Numbered from the stretch's first letter, positions 5,821-12,752 are shown. The stretch is 13,199 nucleotides of DNA from Spirochaetes bacterium GWF1_49_6 (GCA_001829395.1 MIBD01000027.1:8563-21761), one strand, 5' to 3'. Numbers and translations are program-made. The notes: generated from the letters alone by a model not told the origin.

Positions 5821-6198
5821 ATGAAGAAGGTTTTCGGCATATTCGCCATGTTTTTATTTATTTCCGCGTGCGGGGGGAGTAAGGCTAAGGGTATCGACGC
5901 CCTGATAGCGGACTCCGAAAAGAATATTTCCGTGCTGATGGACCAGTTCCTCGAGAAGGGCGCGTTTACGAAGGAAGCCCTCGCGGAGTACGACCGTATC
6001 GAACGCGCGATCAATAATGTCCAGTTCGGGATGGAGATGGACAAAAAGGTGACCGAGCTCCAGCGGACTCAGCTGAAACAGAAATTGATGGATTCGGGGA
6101 AACGGATCGAGGGTATCGCCGCGAAGAAAGGGGTAAACCTCGCCGAGTTCAATAAGAAGCTCGACTTGGAGCATATCAATTTCCTGAGCGTGGAGTAA
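5821..6198 (+). CDS. Small predicted lipoprotein of unknown function
   Basis: A 125-residue product with a type II signal peptide: MKKVFGIFAMFLFISAC, with lipobox I-S-A-C and Cys17 as the lipidated residue. The mature part is acidic and basic in alternation, almost free of aromatics and prolines, and probably a helical hairpin or coiled coil (IDALIADSEKNIS..., LAEYDRIERAI..., VTELQRTQLKQKL). The ATG at 5821 has GGGAGG six bases upstream and a promoter at 5768-5796; the frame extends back to 5704, but that extension runs through stem-loops and is not protein-like. Transcription converges on hicA, whose stop is 8 bases from this one. A short AATAG/CTATT hairpin (6197-6211) spans both stops. I do not recognise the family. 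Confidence 0.85.
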   Translation: MKKVFGIFAMFLFISACGGSKAKGIDALIADSEKNISVLMDQFLEKGAFTKEALAEYDRIERAINNVQFGMEMDKKVTELQRTQLKQKLMDSGKRIEGIAAKKGVNLAEFNKKLDLEHINFLSVE

Positions 6199-6206
6199 TA
6201 GTATTA

Positions 6207-6428
6207 CTATTTTAGAAATTCCTTGAATTCTTCCAGAGTCATACCGGACTGCCGGATAATGGATTTTATTACGATTAACGGCAAGTCCCGTTGATGCACA
6301 GGGACTGTAACCAGCATATTCCCTTTTTTGAATTGCGCATGGCTTCCCTTTTGCCGGATTTTAATAAATCCCGCTTTATTCAGGGTGATGAAAACTTCCT
6401 TCGGCTTGAGAACCGGGTATTCTGGCAT
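6207..6428 (-). CDS. hicA: HicA-type toxin (mRNA interferase)
   Basis: HicA toxins are small double-stranded-RNA-binding-fold ribonucleases that cleave mRNA and are held inactive by HicB. From MPEYPVLKPKEV the protein is 73 residues, the usual size. It shows the family pattern: LNKAGF, then RQKGSHAQFKKG with the catalytic His of G-S-H, then the VTVPVH strand and the C-terminal helix IIRQSGMTLEEFKEFL. The start at 6428 is chosen by family length. In-frame ATGs at 6452 and 6485 give longer versions, and none has a clear ribosome site, so it probably depends on translation through hicB, which it overlaps by about 53 bases. Confidence 0.9.
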   Translation of the reverse strand: MPEYPVLKPKEVFITLNKAGFIKIRQKGSHAQFKKGNMLVTVPVHQRDLPLIVIKSIIRQSGMTLEEFKEFLK

Positions 6429-6702
6429 AGGTATGAACCGATAAATCGACATGAATTTTAAAGGATGAGACGATATGTTTATCATTTAAGTGTAGCGGGT
6501 TTTCACCGGACGGAACCGGCCGTATGATAGGCAGGTTATTTTCTAAAGCCGACTCTATATAAAGGTTAACCGCCTCTATCAGATTTCTTTTCGCTTCATC
6601 GGCGCTTATCCCGTCGGAAGCGATGTCGGTATCGATGCAAATCGCGCTGAAACTATCTCCGTCATTTAATATCACACCTGTAAATAATAGTGCCGTGTCC
6701 AT
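6376..6702 (-). CDS. hicB: HicB-type antitoxin
   Basis: The partner of HicA and first gene of the pair. The 108-residue protein has the HicB partial RNase-H-like fold: strands FTGVILNDGDSFSAICIDTDIAS, then DGISADEAKRNLIEAVNLYIESAL, the family's conserved 'G.s.eEA...l.eAi.lyle' helix. A proline/charged linker follows, then a C-terminal strand KIHVDLSVHTYA. No clear helix-turn-helix or ribbon-helix-helix DNA-binding tail is seen, so the operator-binding mode is uncertain. ATG 6702 has AGGAAGAGG upstream and a near-consensus promoter. HicB would bind and neutralise HicA and probably represses its own promoter. The order antitoxin then toxin is common but opposite to E. coli hicAB. Confidence 0.88.
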   Translation of the reverse strand: MDTALLFTGVILNDGDSFSAICIDTDIASDGISADEAKRNLIEAVNLYIESALENNLPIIRPVPSGENPLHLNDKHIVSSFKIHVDLSVHTYARIPGSQAEGSFHHPE

Positions 6703-6718
6703 ATTTACCTCTTCCTTT

Positions 6719-6746
6719 ATTATACCAAGCCATTGTTATTAGTCAA
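6719..6746 (-). promoter_or_regulatory. hicBA promoter
   Basis: On the minus strand, TTGACT (6746-6741), a 16-base spacer and a perfect TATAAT (6724-6719). It lies 16 bases upstream of the hicB ATG with AGGAAGAGG between. One of the strongest promoter matches in the window. Confidence 0.7.
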
Positions 6747-6869
6747 ATTTTAAAACGGACACTATTCCATACGCTTCCTCAGCCCGAATACCGATACCGC
6801 CATAATAATTCTCATGCGTAAAATCATTTTAGAGTCCGTTTTCGCCTCCGTTAAAATTTTAGCATGCAT
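6739..6869 (-). other. Inverted-repeat-flanked segment with possible small-gene remnant
   Basis: AAAACGGACACTA (6752-6764) and TAGAGTCCGTTTT (6830-6842) are inverted copies matching at 12 of 13 positions, 91 bases end to end. On the minus strand, an ATG at 6869 reads MHAKILTEAKTDSK. A one-base shift at the AAAA run near 6829 would continue as NDFTHENYYGGIGIR... to TAA at 6741-6739, giving about 43 residues. In the unshifted frame the ORF ends at 6762 after 35 residues. There is no ribosome site. I do not recognise it; it may be a decayed gene or a MITE-like repeat. Confidence 0.3.
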
Positions 6870-6978
6870 TAAGATATTACGCAATACCCGCGGGTTGACG
6901 ATAATATCATAAGGGCGGTTCTAAAAACTATTAACATTTTTAACATTAATAATGATATATCTTTAAAATACGCCGGAT

Positions 6979-7090
6979 GGTCATTTCTTTCAATTTACTA
7001 AAGGAAATGACCACAAGTGGTCACTTCTTTATCTTCGCGCGAAGTGCGGAGGCTTGTCCTCTTTTCCTTTAGAATCTGGTAGAAAAGAGG
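6979..7090. repeat. Palindrome cluster with mutually exclusive hairpins
   Basis: GGTCATTTC (6979-6987) pairs with GAAATGACC (7004-7012). The same right arm also pairs forward: TGACCAC (7008-7014) with GTGGTCA (7017-7023), and with one mismatch GAAATGACCAC with GTGGTCACTTC to 7027. Then come a perfect 12-base palindrome CTTCGCGCGAAG (7033-7044) and CCTCTTTTC (7058-7066) with GAAAAGAGG (7082-7090). Arm 2 choosing between arms 1 and 3 resembles an attenuator, but could also be a repeat. The rest of 6870-7165 is AT-rich and shows no gene. Confidence 0.55.
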
Positions 7091-7165
7091 GTTATTAGAA
7101 GTGCCCATAATGATATTTGAAATGGAATAGACCCTGCTCTGCTGGTCTTTTGGGCTTTTCCGGGG

Positions 7166-7197
7166 TTTGTGGGTAGATAACCCTACAAATTATTTTT
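7166..7197 (+). terminator. Terminator-like hairpin upstream of the ECF operon
   Basis: TTTGTGGGT (7166-7174), loop AGATA, ACCCTACAAA (7180-7189) pairs at nine positions with one bulged T, followed by TTATTTTT. No gene on this strand lies upstream, so it either ends an unrecognised transcript or acts as an attenuator in a leader of the sigma-factor operon. Confidence 0.5.
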
Positions 7198-7202
7198 ATC
7201 GA

Positions 7203-7233
7203 TTGTAACCTAATGGGACTGTGTGAGTATATA
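7203..7233 (+). promoter_or_regulatory. Weak promoter candidate for the ECF operon
   Basis: TTGTAA (7203-7208) and TATATA (7228-7233) are separated by 19 bases, longer than ideal. TGTAACC (7204-7210) also resembles the -35 of some ECF-dependent promoters, as expected if the operon is autoregulated, but no convincing ECF -10 follows at the right distance. Transcription from here would exclude the GTG at 7223 as start. Confidence 0.25.
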
Positions 7234-7258
7234 TAGTCGAGGAAAACGAAAACCCGGG

Positions 7259-7804
7259 ATGCATATGGATGATGAAAAGTACTATCTGACTCTGGCAAAA
7301 CAGGGTGATTATCAGGCCTTCGAACGGATTGTAAAAATTTACCGTGACCGCATCTATGGGATTGTTTTCCTCAATCTCAGGAACCGCGAAGATACGGAGG
7401 ATGTATTTCAGGACATTTTTTACAAGGTGTTTATGAACTTAAAGAGCTACGACAGCGAACGCAAGTTTTTTACATGGCTGTACACCATCACCTTGAACAC
7501 GGTCTACACGTTTATCCGTAAACGGAAACGCCGGTCGGTGGAGATTGCGGTGGAGTTTATTGACGATATTCAGGTAGAGGGAAGAGAGGATTTCACCCGG
7601 GAAGACAAAATGGCGCTTTTACAGGCGATGGAAAGTCTCCCGGATGACGAAAGACAGTTGATTATCCTCCGTTATATGGAGGCGGCGGGGATCGATGAGA
7701 TCGCGGAGATTACGGGATTGAGCGAATCGAACGTAAAAGTCAAGCTGCACCGTATCCGCAAACGGATTTTTGAGATGATGGAGGGACACGATGAAAAAGG
7801 ATAA
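7259..7804 (+). CDS. ECF-type RNA polymerase sigma factor
   Basis: An alternative sigma factor of about 180 residues with only regions 2 and 4. Counting from the ATG at 7265, region 2 is about 18-90: AFERIVKIYRDRIYGIVF, then NREDTEDVFQDIFYKVF (core-binding and -10 melting), then FFTWLYTITLNTVYTFIRKRKRR. Region 4 is about 120-170: MESLPDDERQLIILRYMEA, then the -35 reading helix-turn-helix IDEIAEITGLSESNVKVKLHRIRKRI. ATG 7259 or 7265 begins it; the upstream GAGGA at 7239-7243 is rather far away, and an in-frame GTG at 7223 adds only non-conserved residues. Its last codons overlap the next gene by 14 bases, the usual arrangement for a sigma factor and its membrane regulator. Its regulon is unknown but very likely includes this operon. 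Confidence 0.93.
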   Translation: MHMDDEKYYLTLAKQGDYQAFERIVKIYRDRIYGIVFLNLRNREDTEDVFQDIFYKVFMNLKSYDSERKFFTWLYTITLNTVYTFIRKRKRRSVEIAVEFIDDIQVEGREDFTREDKMALLQAMESLPDDERQLIILRYMEAAGIDEIAEITGLSESNVKVKLHRIRKRIFEMMEGHDEKG

Positions 7805-8243
7805 CACGGGGGATATACGTTTGACGGTTCTGGTGCCGGAAGGGATCGAACAGAGGACGATGGATGTTATCAGGAAACGGGTGGCCGCGCGGATACTTCT
7901 CAGGAATATGATGCGCTACGCAGCCGGGGCGGTCATGGCTCTGGCGGTGACGTTTACCGTGTGGTTTGGCGTCCTGCCCCATAACAGCACGAAGATAGTT
8001 CTGATATACGCCTTCCACGGCGAGAAGAAGGTCGAGGTGGCAGGTAGTTTTAACGGATGGGACGAACGGATCGCGATGAAGCACGACGTAAAGAACGATG
8101 TCTGGTCGGCGGAGATCACGGTCGAAGGGAAGGGAGTATTCGAATATCAGTTTATTGTCGACGATGTGATATATACCGCGGGTCAGGCTGAGTACAAGGT
8201 AAAAGACGAACAAGGGAACGAAGTAGGGATTATGTCCCTGTAA
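7791..8243 (+). CDS. Single-TM protein with periplasmic glycogen-binding-like (CBM48/AMPK-CBM) domain; candidate anti-sigma factor
   Basis: A 150-residue protein. Residues 1-41 are cytoplasmic and charged (EGIEQRTMDVIRKRVAARIL). Residues about 42-62 are one membrane helix (MRYAAGAVMALAVTFTVWFG). Residues about 68-148 form an early-set/CBM48-type beta sandwich with the core VEVAGSFNGWDE, then MKHDVKNDVWSAEITVEGKGVFEYQFIVDD. That fold binds alpha-glucans in AMPK beta subunits, isoamylases and branching enzymes. Overlap with the sigma gene and the cytoplasm-TM-sensor layout suggest an anti-sigma factor, but the short N-terminus has no zinc-finger HxxxCxxC motif, so this is inference. It could equally be a small membrane sensor or accessory protein. 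Whether the domain still binds sugar cannot be told from sequence alone. Confidence 0.85.
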   Translation: MKKDNTGDIRLTVLVPEGIEQRTMDVIRKRVAARILLRNMMRYAAGAVMALAVTFTVWFGVLPHNSTKIVLIYAFHGEKKVEVAGSFNGWDERIAMKHDVKNDVWSAEITVEGKGVFEYQFIVDDVIYTAGQAEYKVKDEQGNEVGIMSL

Positions 8244-8266
8244 CAAAGGTATTTAGGAGGAAACAT

Positions 8267-8851
8267 ATGAAACAGGTATTGACAGTAGTATTGGCGGTTT
8301 TTATCGCCGGAATGGTTTACGCTCAGGATGCGGCAGTCGAATCCGGGCAGTTTAAGGCGGCTTCTCAGGAAGAAATCCAGCTTACTGCGGCGCTTTCGCA
8401 GAATATGGGCGAGGTTACCGCGCTCAAGGTAATGAACCAGCTAAAGATGCAGGCGAAAAATGAGAATCAGTACAAGGAAACTCTCCAATTCATGTTCCGT
8501 TATATGAACAAGAACGGTAATGTGAAGGACGCCGATACGGCGCTTGCGGTGGGCGAGGCCTACGCGAAGAACTGCGGAGCGGTAACAGGTACCGCGCATG
8601 AAAAGCAGGGGATGATGATGAGTATGGTACAGAAAATGGTCGCCCAGCAGATGAAAAGTAAGAATAGCGGCGACTCAGTAAAAAGTCAGGAAAAGGTTAA
8701 AATGCAGACACAGGCGATGCTGAAAACTAAGCTTCAGGAAAAAGGCTCGAGCGGCGAAGGTGCGATGAACAAGTACCAGTACCGTTACCAGTACAAATGG
8801 GCGTCCCTGCAGGATATGAAGAAGAATGTTCCGGTTATTCCCAAACACTAG
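8267..8851 (+). CDS. Secreted Met/Gln/Lys-rich protein of unknown function
   Basis: A 194-residue protein with a clear signal peptide, MKQVLTVVLAVFIAGMVYA, cut before QDA. The mature protein is helical and rich in Met, Gln and Lys (for example GMMMSMVQKMVAQQMK near 115-130). It ends with an alternating aromatic/basic run YQYRYQYKW near 172-180. A strong AGGAGG (8255-8260) stands 6 bases before the ATG. It lies 23 bases after the CBM48 gene and 9 bases before the next secreted protein, so it is in the ECF operon. I recognise no family. Met-rich secreted proteins sometimes bind metals or scavenge oxidants, but nothing here proves that. Confidence 0.85.
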   Translation: MKQVLTVVLAVFIAGMVYAQDAAVESGQFKAASQEEIQLTAALSQNMGEVTALKVMNQLKMQAKNENQYKETLQFMFRYMNKNGNVKDADTALAVGEAYAKNCGAVTGTAHEKQGMMMSMVQKMVAQQMKSKNSGDSVKSQEKVKMQTQAMLKTKLQEKGSSGEGAMNKYQYRYQYKWASLQDMKKNVPVIPKH

Positions 8852-8860
8852 GATAGTATA

Positions 8861-9520
8861 ATGATGCGAAAAATAGGAATAACTATTCCTTTAATACTTC
8901 TCTTCATTAGTTCGGTTAACGCAACCCAGGCGGAATTAGCCCCCGTTCTCAACGGATGGGGGCTTTCCCCGTCTGAAACGGCGGTAGTCGAGGCGATAAT
9001 CAAGGACGGGCTTGAGAAAAAAGTCGAACTCAAGGAAATGCTCGATACGCTGAAAGAAGCGAAACTGAAAAAGTACTCGTTCTATGACTCATCGATCGAA
9101 CTAATGAAGAAGATAAAACTGGTCGCGGAAATCGGGGGTCTCGATATCCCGTTCTCGAGCGATGCCGAGATGAAAAAATACGCCTACTACCTCGGTCAGA
9201 TGATTAATGTCTCACAGATGGAGACCTTATTCCGGGAGATGAAGGAGAAAAAGATGCCGAAAACTCAGGTAAAAACTGTCTATGAGCTGATGTTTTTTCT
9301 GAATTCCAAAGGGGTACCTGTATCGGAGAATTACCAGACGATTTACCTGATGGTGAAGACCGGGCAGGCTGGGCAGGGCGACCTCGATCAGGTAAAAAAT
9401 GTTGTCCTGAAATCGGCGGATATCAAGAAATCCCCCTCCGAAATAATCGGCCTGATTAAAAACGGGCTATTAAAGGGGAAATCGTTAAAAGTTATTTTTT
9501 ATGATATGGGTAAGAAATAG
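8861..9520 (+). CDS. Secreted helical protein of unknown function
   Basis: A 219-residue protein with signal peptide MMRKIGITIPLILLFISSVNA, cut near residue 21. The mature chain is almost all helical, with three loosely similar units, each opening with a glycine turn: NGWGLSPSETA (about 31-41), EIGGLDIPFS (about 91-100) and NSKGVPVSEN (about 149-158). Each is followed by amphipathic helices containing a Y/L..l.k.g or L..MK pattern. It is Lys/Glu rich with no Cys and no catalytic motif that I can see. The start is ATG 8861 or the next codon; the GGAT at the previous stop is a weak ribosome site, suggesting coupling to the upstream gene. Probably a periplasmic partner in the ECF operon. Confidence 0.85.
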   Translation: MMRKIGITIPLILLFISSVNATQAELAPVLNGWGLSPSETAVVEAIIKDGLEKKVELKEMLDTLKEAKLKKYSFYDSSIELMKKIKLVAEIGGLDIPFSSDAEMKKYAYYLGQMINVSQMETLFREMKEKKMPKTQVKTVYELMFFLNSKGVPVSENYQTIYLMVKTGQAGQGDLDQVKNVVLKSADIKKSPSEIIGLIKNGLLKGKSLKVIFYDMGKK

Positions 9521-9530
9521 GAGGACCTAA

Positions 9531-10532
9531 ATGAAGAGAAAAGTATTTTATACCGGGATATTGCTCGGGTTGTTTATAGGAATCAACGGATTATGGGGCG
9601 AATCGTTTTTCTTTAAGGCGGGAGTCGGCGCAGGGTATGACTCCAACCTTTTCTCAGACCCCGACGCTATCGCCGGGATACTTGGCATGATTAATATCCA
9701 GAGCGAGGGCGTGTTCGGCGAGGAGCCGCTGCAATTCTACGGTGGTCTGGATATTTATGGCGAACTGAACCAGTATTATATGTCGCTCGACGGGAAAGCC
9801 GCCGCCGGCCTGATTATCAAACCGAACATCTACAGTTTCATCAAAGCCATAGGCGCCTACCAGTATTATATGAATGTATTCGGCGCGGTGAATGCATTGG
9901 CCGAATTTAAGGGCGACCTGACCCCGGGATTGACCGGCGGGGTGACGTATGAACTCCGTTCGCAAAGCTCGCTCTCCGGCGCCACCAATGAGACTTACAT
10001 CAATCATGGCGTGAAGGTGAACGCGTTCATGGATATTACCGATTTTCTGTTGGCCGATATCAGTGTCAACGGGGGATTACGGACCTATACCGATGTGATA
10101 CCGTCGGCGCCACTCGGGAATAATATGATCGGCGCGACCGCGGCGTTTATCCTCGTCCCGGACTATAATACCGATATCAAGCTCGGGTATATGTTCTCGG
10201 ACTATATGTCCTCCCGTAGCGGACTGACCGTGTTCTCCACCACCAATATGCTCTATACCTATAATAACGCGGCGGTGCACACGGTGTTTCTGGAGCTGAA
10301 TTACGATATTTCGCTGGAATGGTCGTTGACGCTGATGGGCAGGGTCGATTTTATCACCCTGACCGATATCGCGAAAAGCGAGACCGCGTATCTAGCCGGG
10401 GTGAAGACAGACATATTTATCGACCCGTCGGTAAAGCTGGAGATACCGCTCATATTCTCCGGGCTGACGAGCGAGGTGATCGATAACTATAATAAACTCA
10501 GGGTGAGTTTTAATATCAATTTCCTGCTATAG
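9531..10532 (+). CDS. Predicted outer-membrane beta-barrel protein
   Basis: A 333-residue protein with signal peptide to about residue 23 (MKRKVFYTGILLGLFIGINGLWG). The mature chain begins with FFFKAGVGAGYDSNLFSDP; a 'GYDSN.f' opening is common in outer-membrane barrels of porin-like and surface-anchor families. The rest alternates polar and aromatic/aliphatic residues in about ten-residue strands rich in Gly, Tyr, Thr and Asn (LKLGYMFSDY-like strands, VFLELNYDISLEW, LRVSFNINFLL). The last strand ends in FNINFLL, acceptable as a barrel-insertion signal although it ends in Leu rather than Phe. AGGAGG overlaps the preceding stop. Last gene of the ECF operon, followed by a strong terminator. It may be the outer-membrane output of the sigma factor; substrate or ligand unknown. 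Confidence 0.85.
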   Translation: MKRKVFYTGILLGLFIGINGLWGESFFFKAGVGAGYDSNLFSDPDAIAGILGMINIQSEGVFGEEPLQFYGGLDIYGELNQYYMSLDGKAAAGLIIKPNIYSFIKAIGAYQYYMNVFGAVNALAEFKGDLTPGLTGGVTYELRSQSSLSGATNETYINHGVKVNAFMDITDFLLADISVNGGLRTYTDVIPSAPLGNNMIGATAAFILVPDYNTDIKLGYMFSDYMSSRSGLTVFSTTNMLYTYNNAAVHTVFLELNYDISLEWSLTLMGRVDFITLTDIAKSETAYLAGVKTDIFIDPSVKLEIPLIFSGLTSEVIDNYNKLRVSFNINFLL

Positions 10533-10551
10533 CCTAAAACCCCAGATATAG

Positions 10552-10589
10552 AACCCCCTCCGGCAAACTTTTACGGCGGGGGTTTTTTT
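10552..10589 (+). terminator. Strong intrinsic terminator of the ECF operon
   Basis: AACCCCC (10552-10558) pairs with GGGGGTT (10578-10584), with inner CCG/CGG pairing and a short AT-rich loop, followed by seven T in all (10583-10589). It lies 19 bases beyond the barrel gene stop. Confidence 0.9.
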
Positions 10590-10637
10590 ATGAAAATCCG
10601 CTGCCGTGGCGCATCCTGCGGATAATACTTTCCCCGG

Positions 10638-10666
10638 TGGACATTTCGATGGAAAAACCGTATAAT
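10638..10666 (+). promoter_or_regulatory. Promoter of the hydrolase-CapA operon
   Basis: TGGACA (10638-10643, five of six consensus), a 17-base spacer and a perfect TATAAT (10661-10666). The start would be near 10673, about 19 bases before the ATG at 10692. Confidence 0.7.
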
Positions 10667-10691
10667 ATTTGAAAAGCGAACGGATGACGAT

Positions 10692-11663
10692 ATGAAGGAT
10701 AACGAACGGGTGCAGAACGTATTAGGGCGGGTCATGTTCTGGGTGCTGATAACGGCAGGCCTGATATCCGGTATTATCGCGTATAACGAGGCGCCGTTCC
10801 TGTACTGGGAATCGAACCAGTACATGGAATCCGACCTGACGAAACTGATGGACGAACGCGCCGCCCCGATCTATTCGATACAGGGTAATAAGAAAGCGAT
10901 ACTTTTCATCCACGGGTTCGCCGGGACTCCAGCGACATTCCGGGACTACGCCGATCTAGCGATCAAGGCTAAGTACGATGTGATTGTCCCGCTCCTTCCG
11001 GGGATGGGTACTACGCCTGCGGATATGTACGACCAGACTTTTTCGGGATGGTGCCGTTATATCCAGGAAATCTACCTGAAGTACCGCAAGAATTATAAGG
11101 AATTCTATATTGTCGGGATGTCGATGGGCGGGTCGCTCGCATTGAAGCTCGCGGAGAACTTCGAAGCCGCGAAGACCCCCGCGCTCGCTCCCACGGGAAT
11201 CGCAGTCATCTCCGCTCCGGTGTTTATCAACAGTCTATTCGAATCCGGGGTGGTGATGCATCCCGCCGCGTATGTCTGCCGTATCATCTCCCTCTTCACG
11301 AACGAAATAGACGGGGATTACTCGATCTACGGCGAGGGAGGGGCGGATGTCCGTCGATGGGTCGGGTATAACGGGGTATTTCCCACGCAGATTCAGTCGA
11401 TCAAGATCGGACTGAAACGAATCAAGGACGACCTTTCGAAGATCACTATCCCCGTATATATGGCGCAGGCCATCGGGGATAAGGTCGTGAACTTCAAGAA
11501 CCTCGGCTATATCGATACGCATATCGCGTCGAAAATAAAACAGGTGCGGGTCTTCGACCTCGGCGGCGCGGAGCATAAACAGCACTTGCTGGTACTGCTC
11601 GACGAATCCAGTGAAGTGATTTATACCGAAATGATGGAATTTTTCAAGAATATCCCAAAATAA
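10692..11663 (+). CDS. Membrane-anchored alpha/beta-hydrolase (esterase/lipase-like)
   Basis: A 323-residue serine hydrolase. Residues about 13-31 are an N-terminal hydrophobic anchor (VMFWVLITAGLISGIIA), placing the catalytic domain outside the cytoplasm. The domain has the oxyanion-hole segment LFIHGFAGTPATF (71-83), LPGMGTTP, the nucleophile elbow GMSMGG with Ser144, an acid at Asp263 (AIGDKVV) and a His near 295-298 (EHKQHLLVLLDE). His298 fits the 'H....LD' pattern of Est30-type carboxylesterases. It most resembles the Est30/monoacylglycerol-lipase group. The substrate is probably a short-chain or acylglycerol ester, but that is inferred from family. ATG 10692 follows a good promoter; the ribosome site (ACGGATGA) is weak. 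First gene of an operon with the CapA protein 10 bases downstream. Confidence 0.9.
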   Translation: MKDNERVQNVLGRVMFWVLITAGLISGIIAYNEAPFLYWESNQYMESDLTKLMDERAAPIYSIQGNKKAILFIHGFAGTPATFRDYADLAIKAKYDVIVPLLPGMGTTPADMYDQTFSGWCRYIQEIYLKYRKNYKEFYIVGMSMGGSLALKLAENFEAAKTPALAPTGIAVISAPVFINSLFESGVVMHPAAYVCRIISLFTNEIDGDYSIYGEGGADVRRWVGYNGVFPTQIQSIKIGLKRIKDDLSKITIPVYMAQAIGDKVVNFKNLGYIDTHIASKIKQVRVFDLGGAEHKQHLLVLLDESSEVIYTEMMEFFKNIPK

Positions 11664-11673
11664 GGACATACCT

Positions 11674-12741
11674 ATGAAAGCTCGCTATGCGGCACTTCTT
11701 TTATTGACGATATTTTTATCGCTCGCCGGGTGCGGAGGGAAAACCCCGTCCGGGGAAACATCGATCGTCATCGCGTTCGCGGGTGATACGTTCTTCGACC
11801 GGCGGCTTCTCCCCGAAATAAAAAACGGGGGCGACCTGTTCCGCGATGTGCGTATCGCGGCGGCGGACTCGGACTTCTTCATCATCAATCTGGAGACCCC
11901 CATCTCGTCCGGCGGGACTCCCTACGATAAACCCTTCGTGTTCCGCGCAAGCCCCGATAAGGCGGGAGTGCTTTCCAACGCCGGGGTAAATATCGTCGCG
12001 CTCGCGAATAATCATATGATGGACTACGGCGTCGAGGCGATCCTCGATACGCGGGAAATCCTATCAAAATATGGAATAGCCTTTACCGGAGCGGGAACCA
12101 ACCTCGCGCAGGCGTCCCAGCCGGTCATACTGGAAAAGAACGGCATCAAGATCGGGTTTCTCTCGTTCGGGCTGAACGGCCCCCTCGACCTGATGGACGC
12201 GACTCCCAAACGCGGCGGAACCGCCCCGATCCAGCTCAGCAATATCCTCCCGATACTCAAGGCTCTCCGCCCGCAGGTGGATTTCCTGATCGTCGCCCTG
12301 CATGACGGCGAGGAATATTTCGAGACGCCTATCCTGAGGGTGCTCACGAACTACCGCGCGATTATCGACGCGGGGGCGGATCTGATTATCGGGCATCACC
12401 CGCATATTCTCGAGGGGATCGAGAAGCGCGCCAACGGGGTGATATTCTATAGTATGGGGAATCTCCTGTTCGACCAGAAGTACGCGGCGACTGTGCAGAC
12501 GATGATCGGGAAGGTCAAGGTAACGAAGCAGGCGCAGAAGATCACCGCCGAGTATTTTGTTATCCCGCTCGTCAGGAATACGTCGACATTCGTACCCGAG
12601 TTCGCGAAGGAGAAGAAGGCCCTCGAGATAGTGAACCAGCTCAAGAAGATCAGTATCCCGCTAGGGGGAATCCAGCCGGTGTTCCAAAAACTGACGAATA
12701 AAGAATACATCACCTATAGCGTCAAATGGACGAACGGCTGA
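11674..12741 (+). CDS. CapA/PgsA-family lipoprotein (metallophosphatase-like)
   Basis: A 355-residue lipoprotein: signal MKARYAALLLLTIFLSLAGC with lipobox L-A-G-C and Cys20. The mature part shows the CapA (PGA_cap) set of calcineurin-like metal-site motifs: FAGDTFFDR (GD at 37-38), NLETP (72-76), ANNHMMDYG (111-119), LHDGEE (209-214), IIGHHPHILE (238-247) and YSMGNLLFD (259-267). The founding members help synthesise or export capsular poly-gamma-glutamate, but most family members lie outside capsule operons and are probably periplasmic phosphoesterases. No other capsule gene is visible here, so capsule synthesis should not be assumed. It sits 10 bases after the hydrolase and 11 bases before the next lipoprotein, in one operon. 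Confidence 0.93.
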   Translation: MKARYAALLLLTIFLSLAGCGGKTPSGETSIVIAFAGDTFFDRRLLPEIKNGGDLFRDVRIAAADSDFFIINLETPISSGGTPYDKPFVFRASPDKAGVLSNAGVNIVALANNHMMDYGVEAILDTREILSKYGIAFTGAGTNLAQASQPVILEKNGIKIGFLSFGLNGPLDLMDATPKRGGTAPIQLSNILPILKALRPQVDFLIVALHDGEEYFETPILRVLTNYRAIIDAGADLIIGHHPHILEGIEKRANGVIFYSMGNLLFDQKYAATVQTMIGKVKVTKQAQKITAEYFVIPLVRNTSTFVPEFAKEKKALEIVNQLKKISIPLGGIQPVFQKLTNKEYITYSVKWTNG

Positions 12742-12752
12742 CGGGAGGCGTT

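Noticed and set aside
9654..10280. Antisense frames of 67-117 codons across the barrel gene
   Set aside because: They are complements of a gene with a signal peptide, ribosome site and terminator; no independent support.
11674..12741. Capsule biosynthesis (poly-gamma-glutamate) locus
   Set aside because: Only the CapA-like protein is present; no CapB/CapC ligase or transporter genes are seen, and the family is mostly found outside capsule operons.
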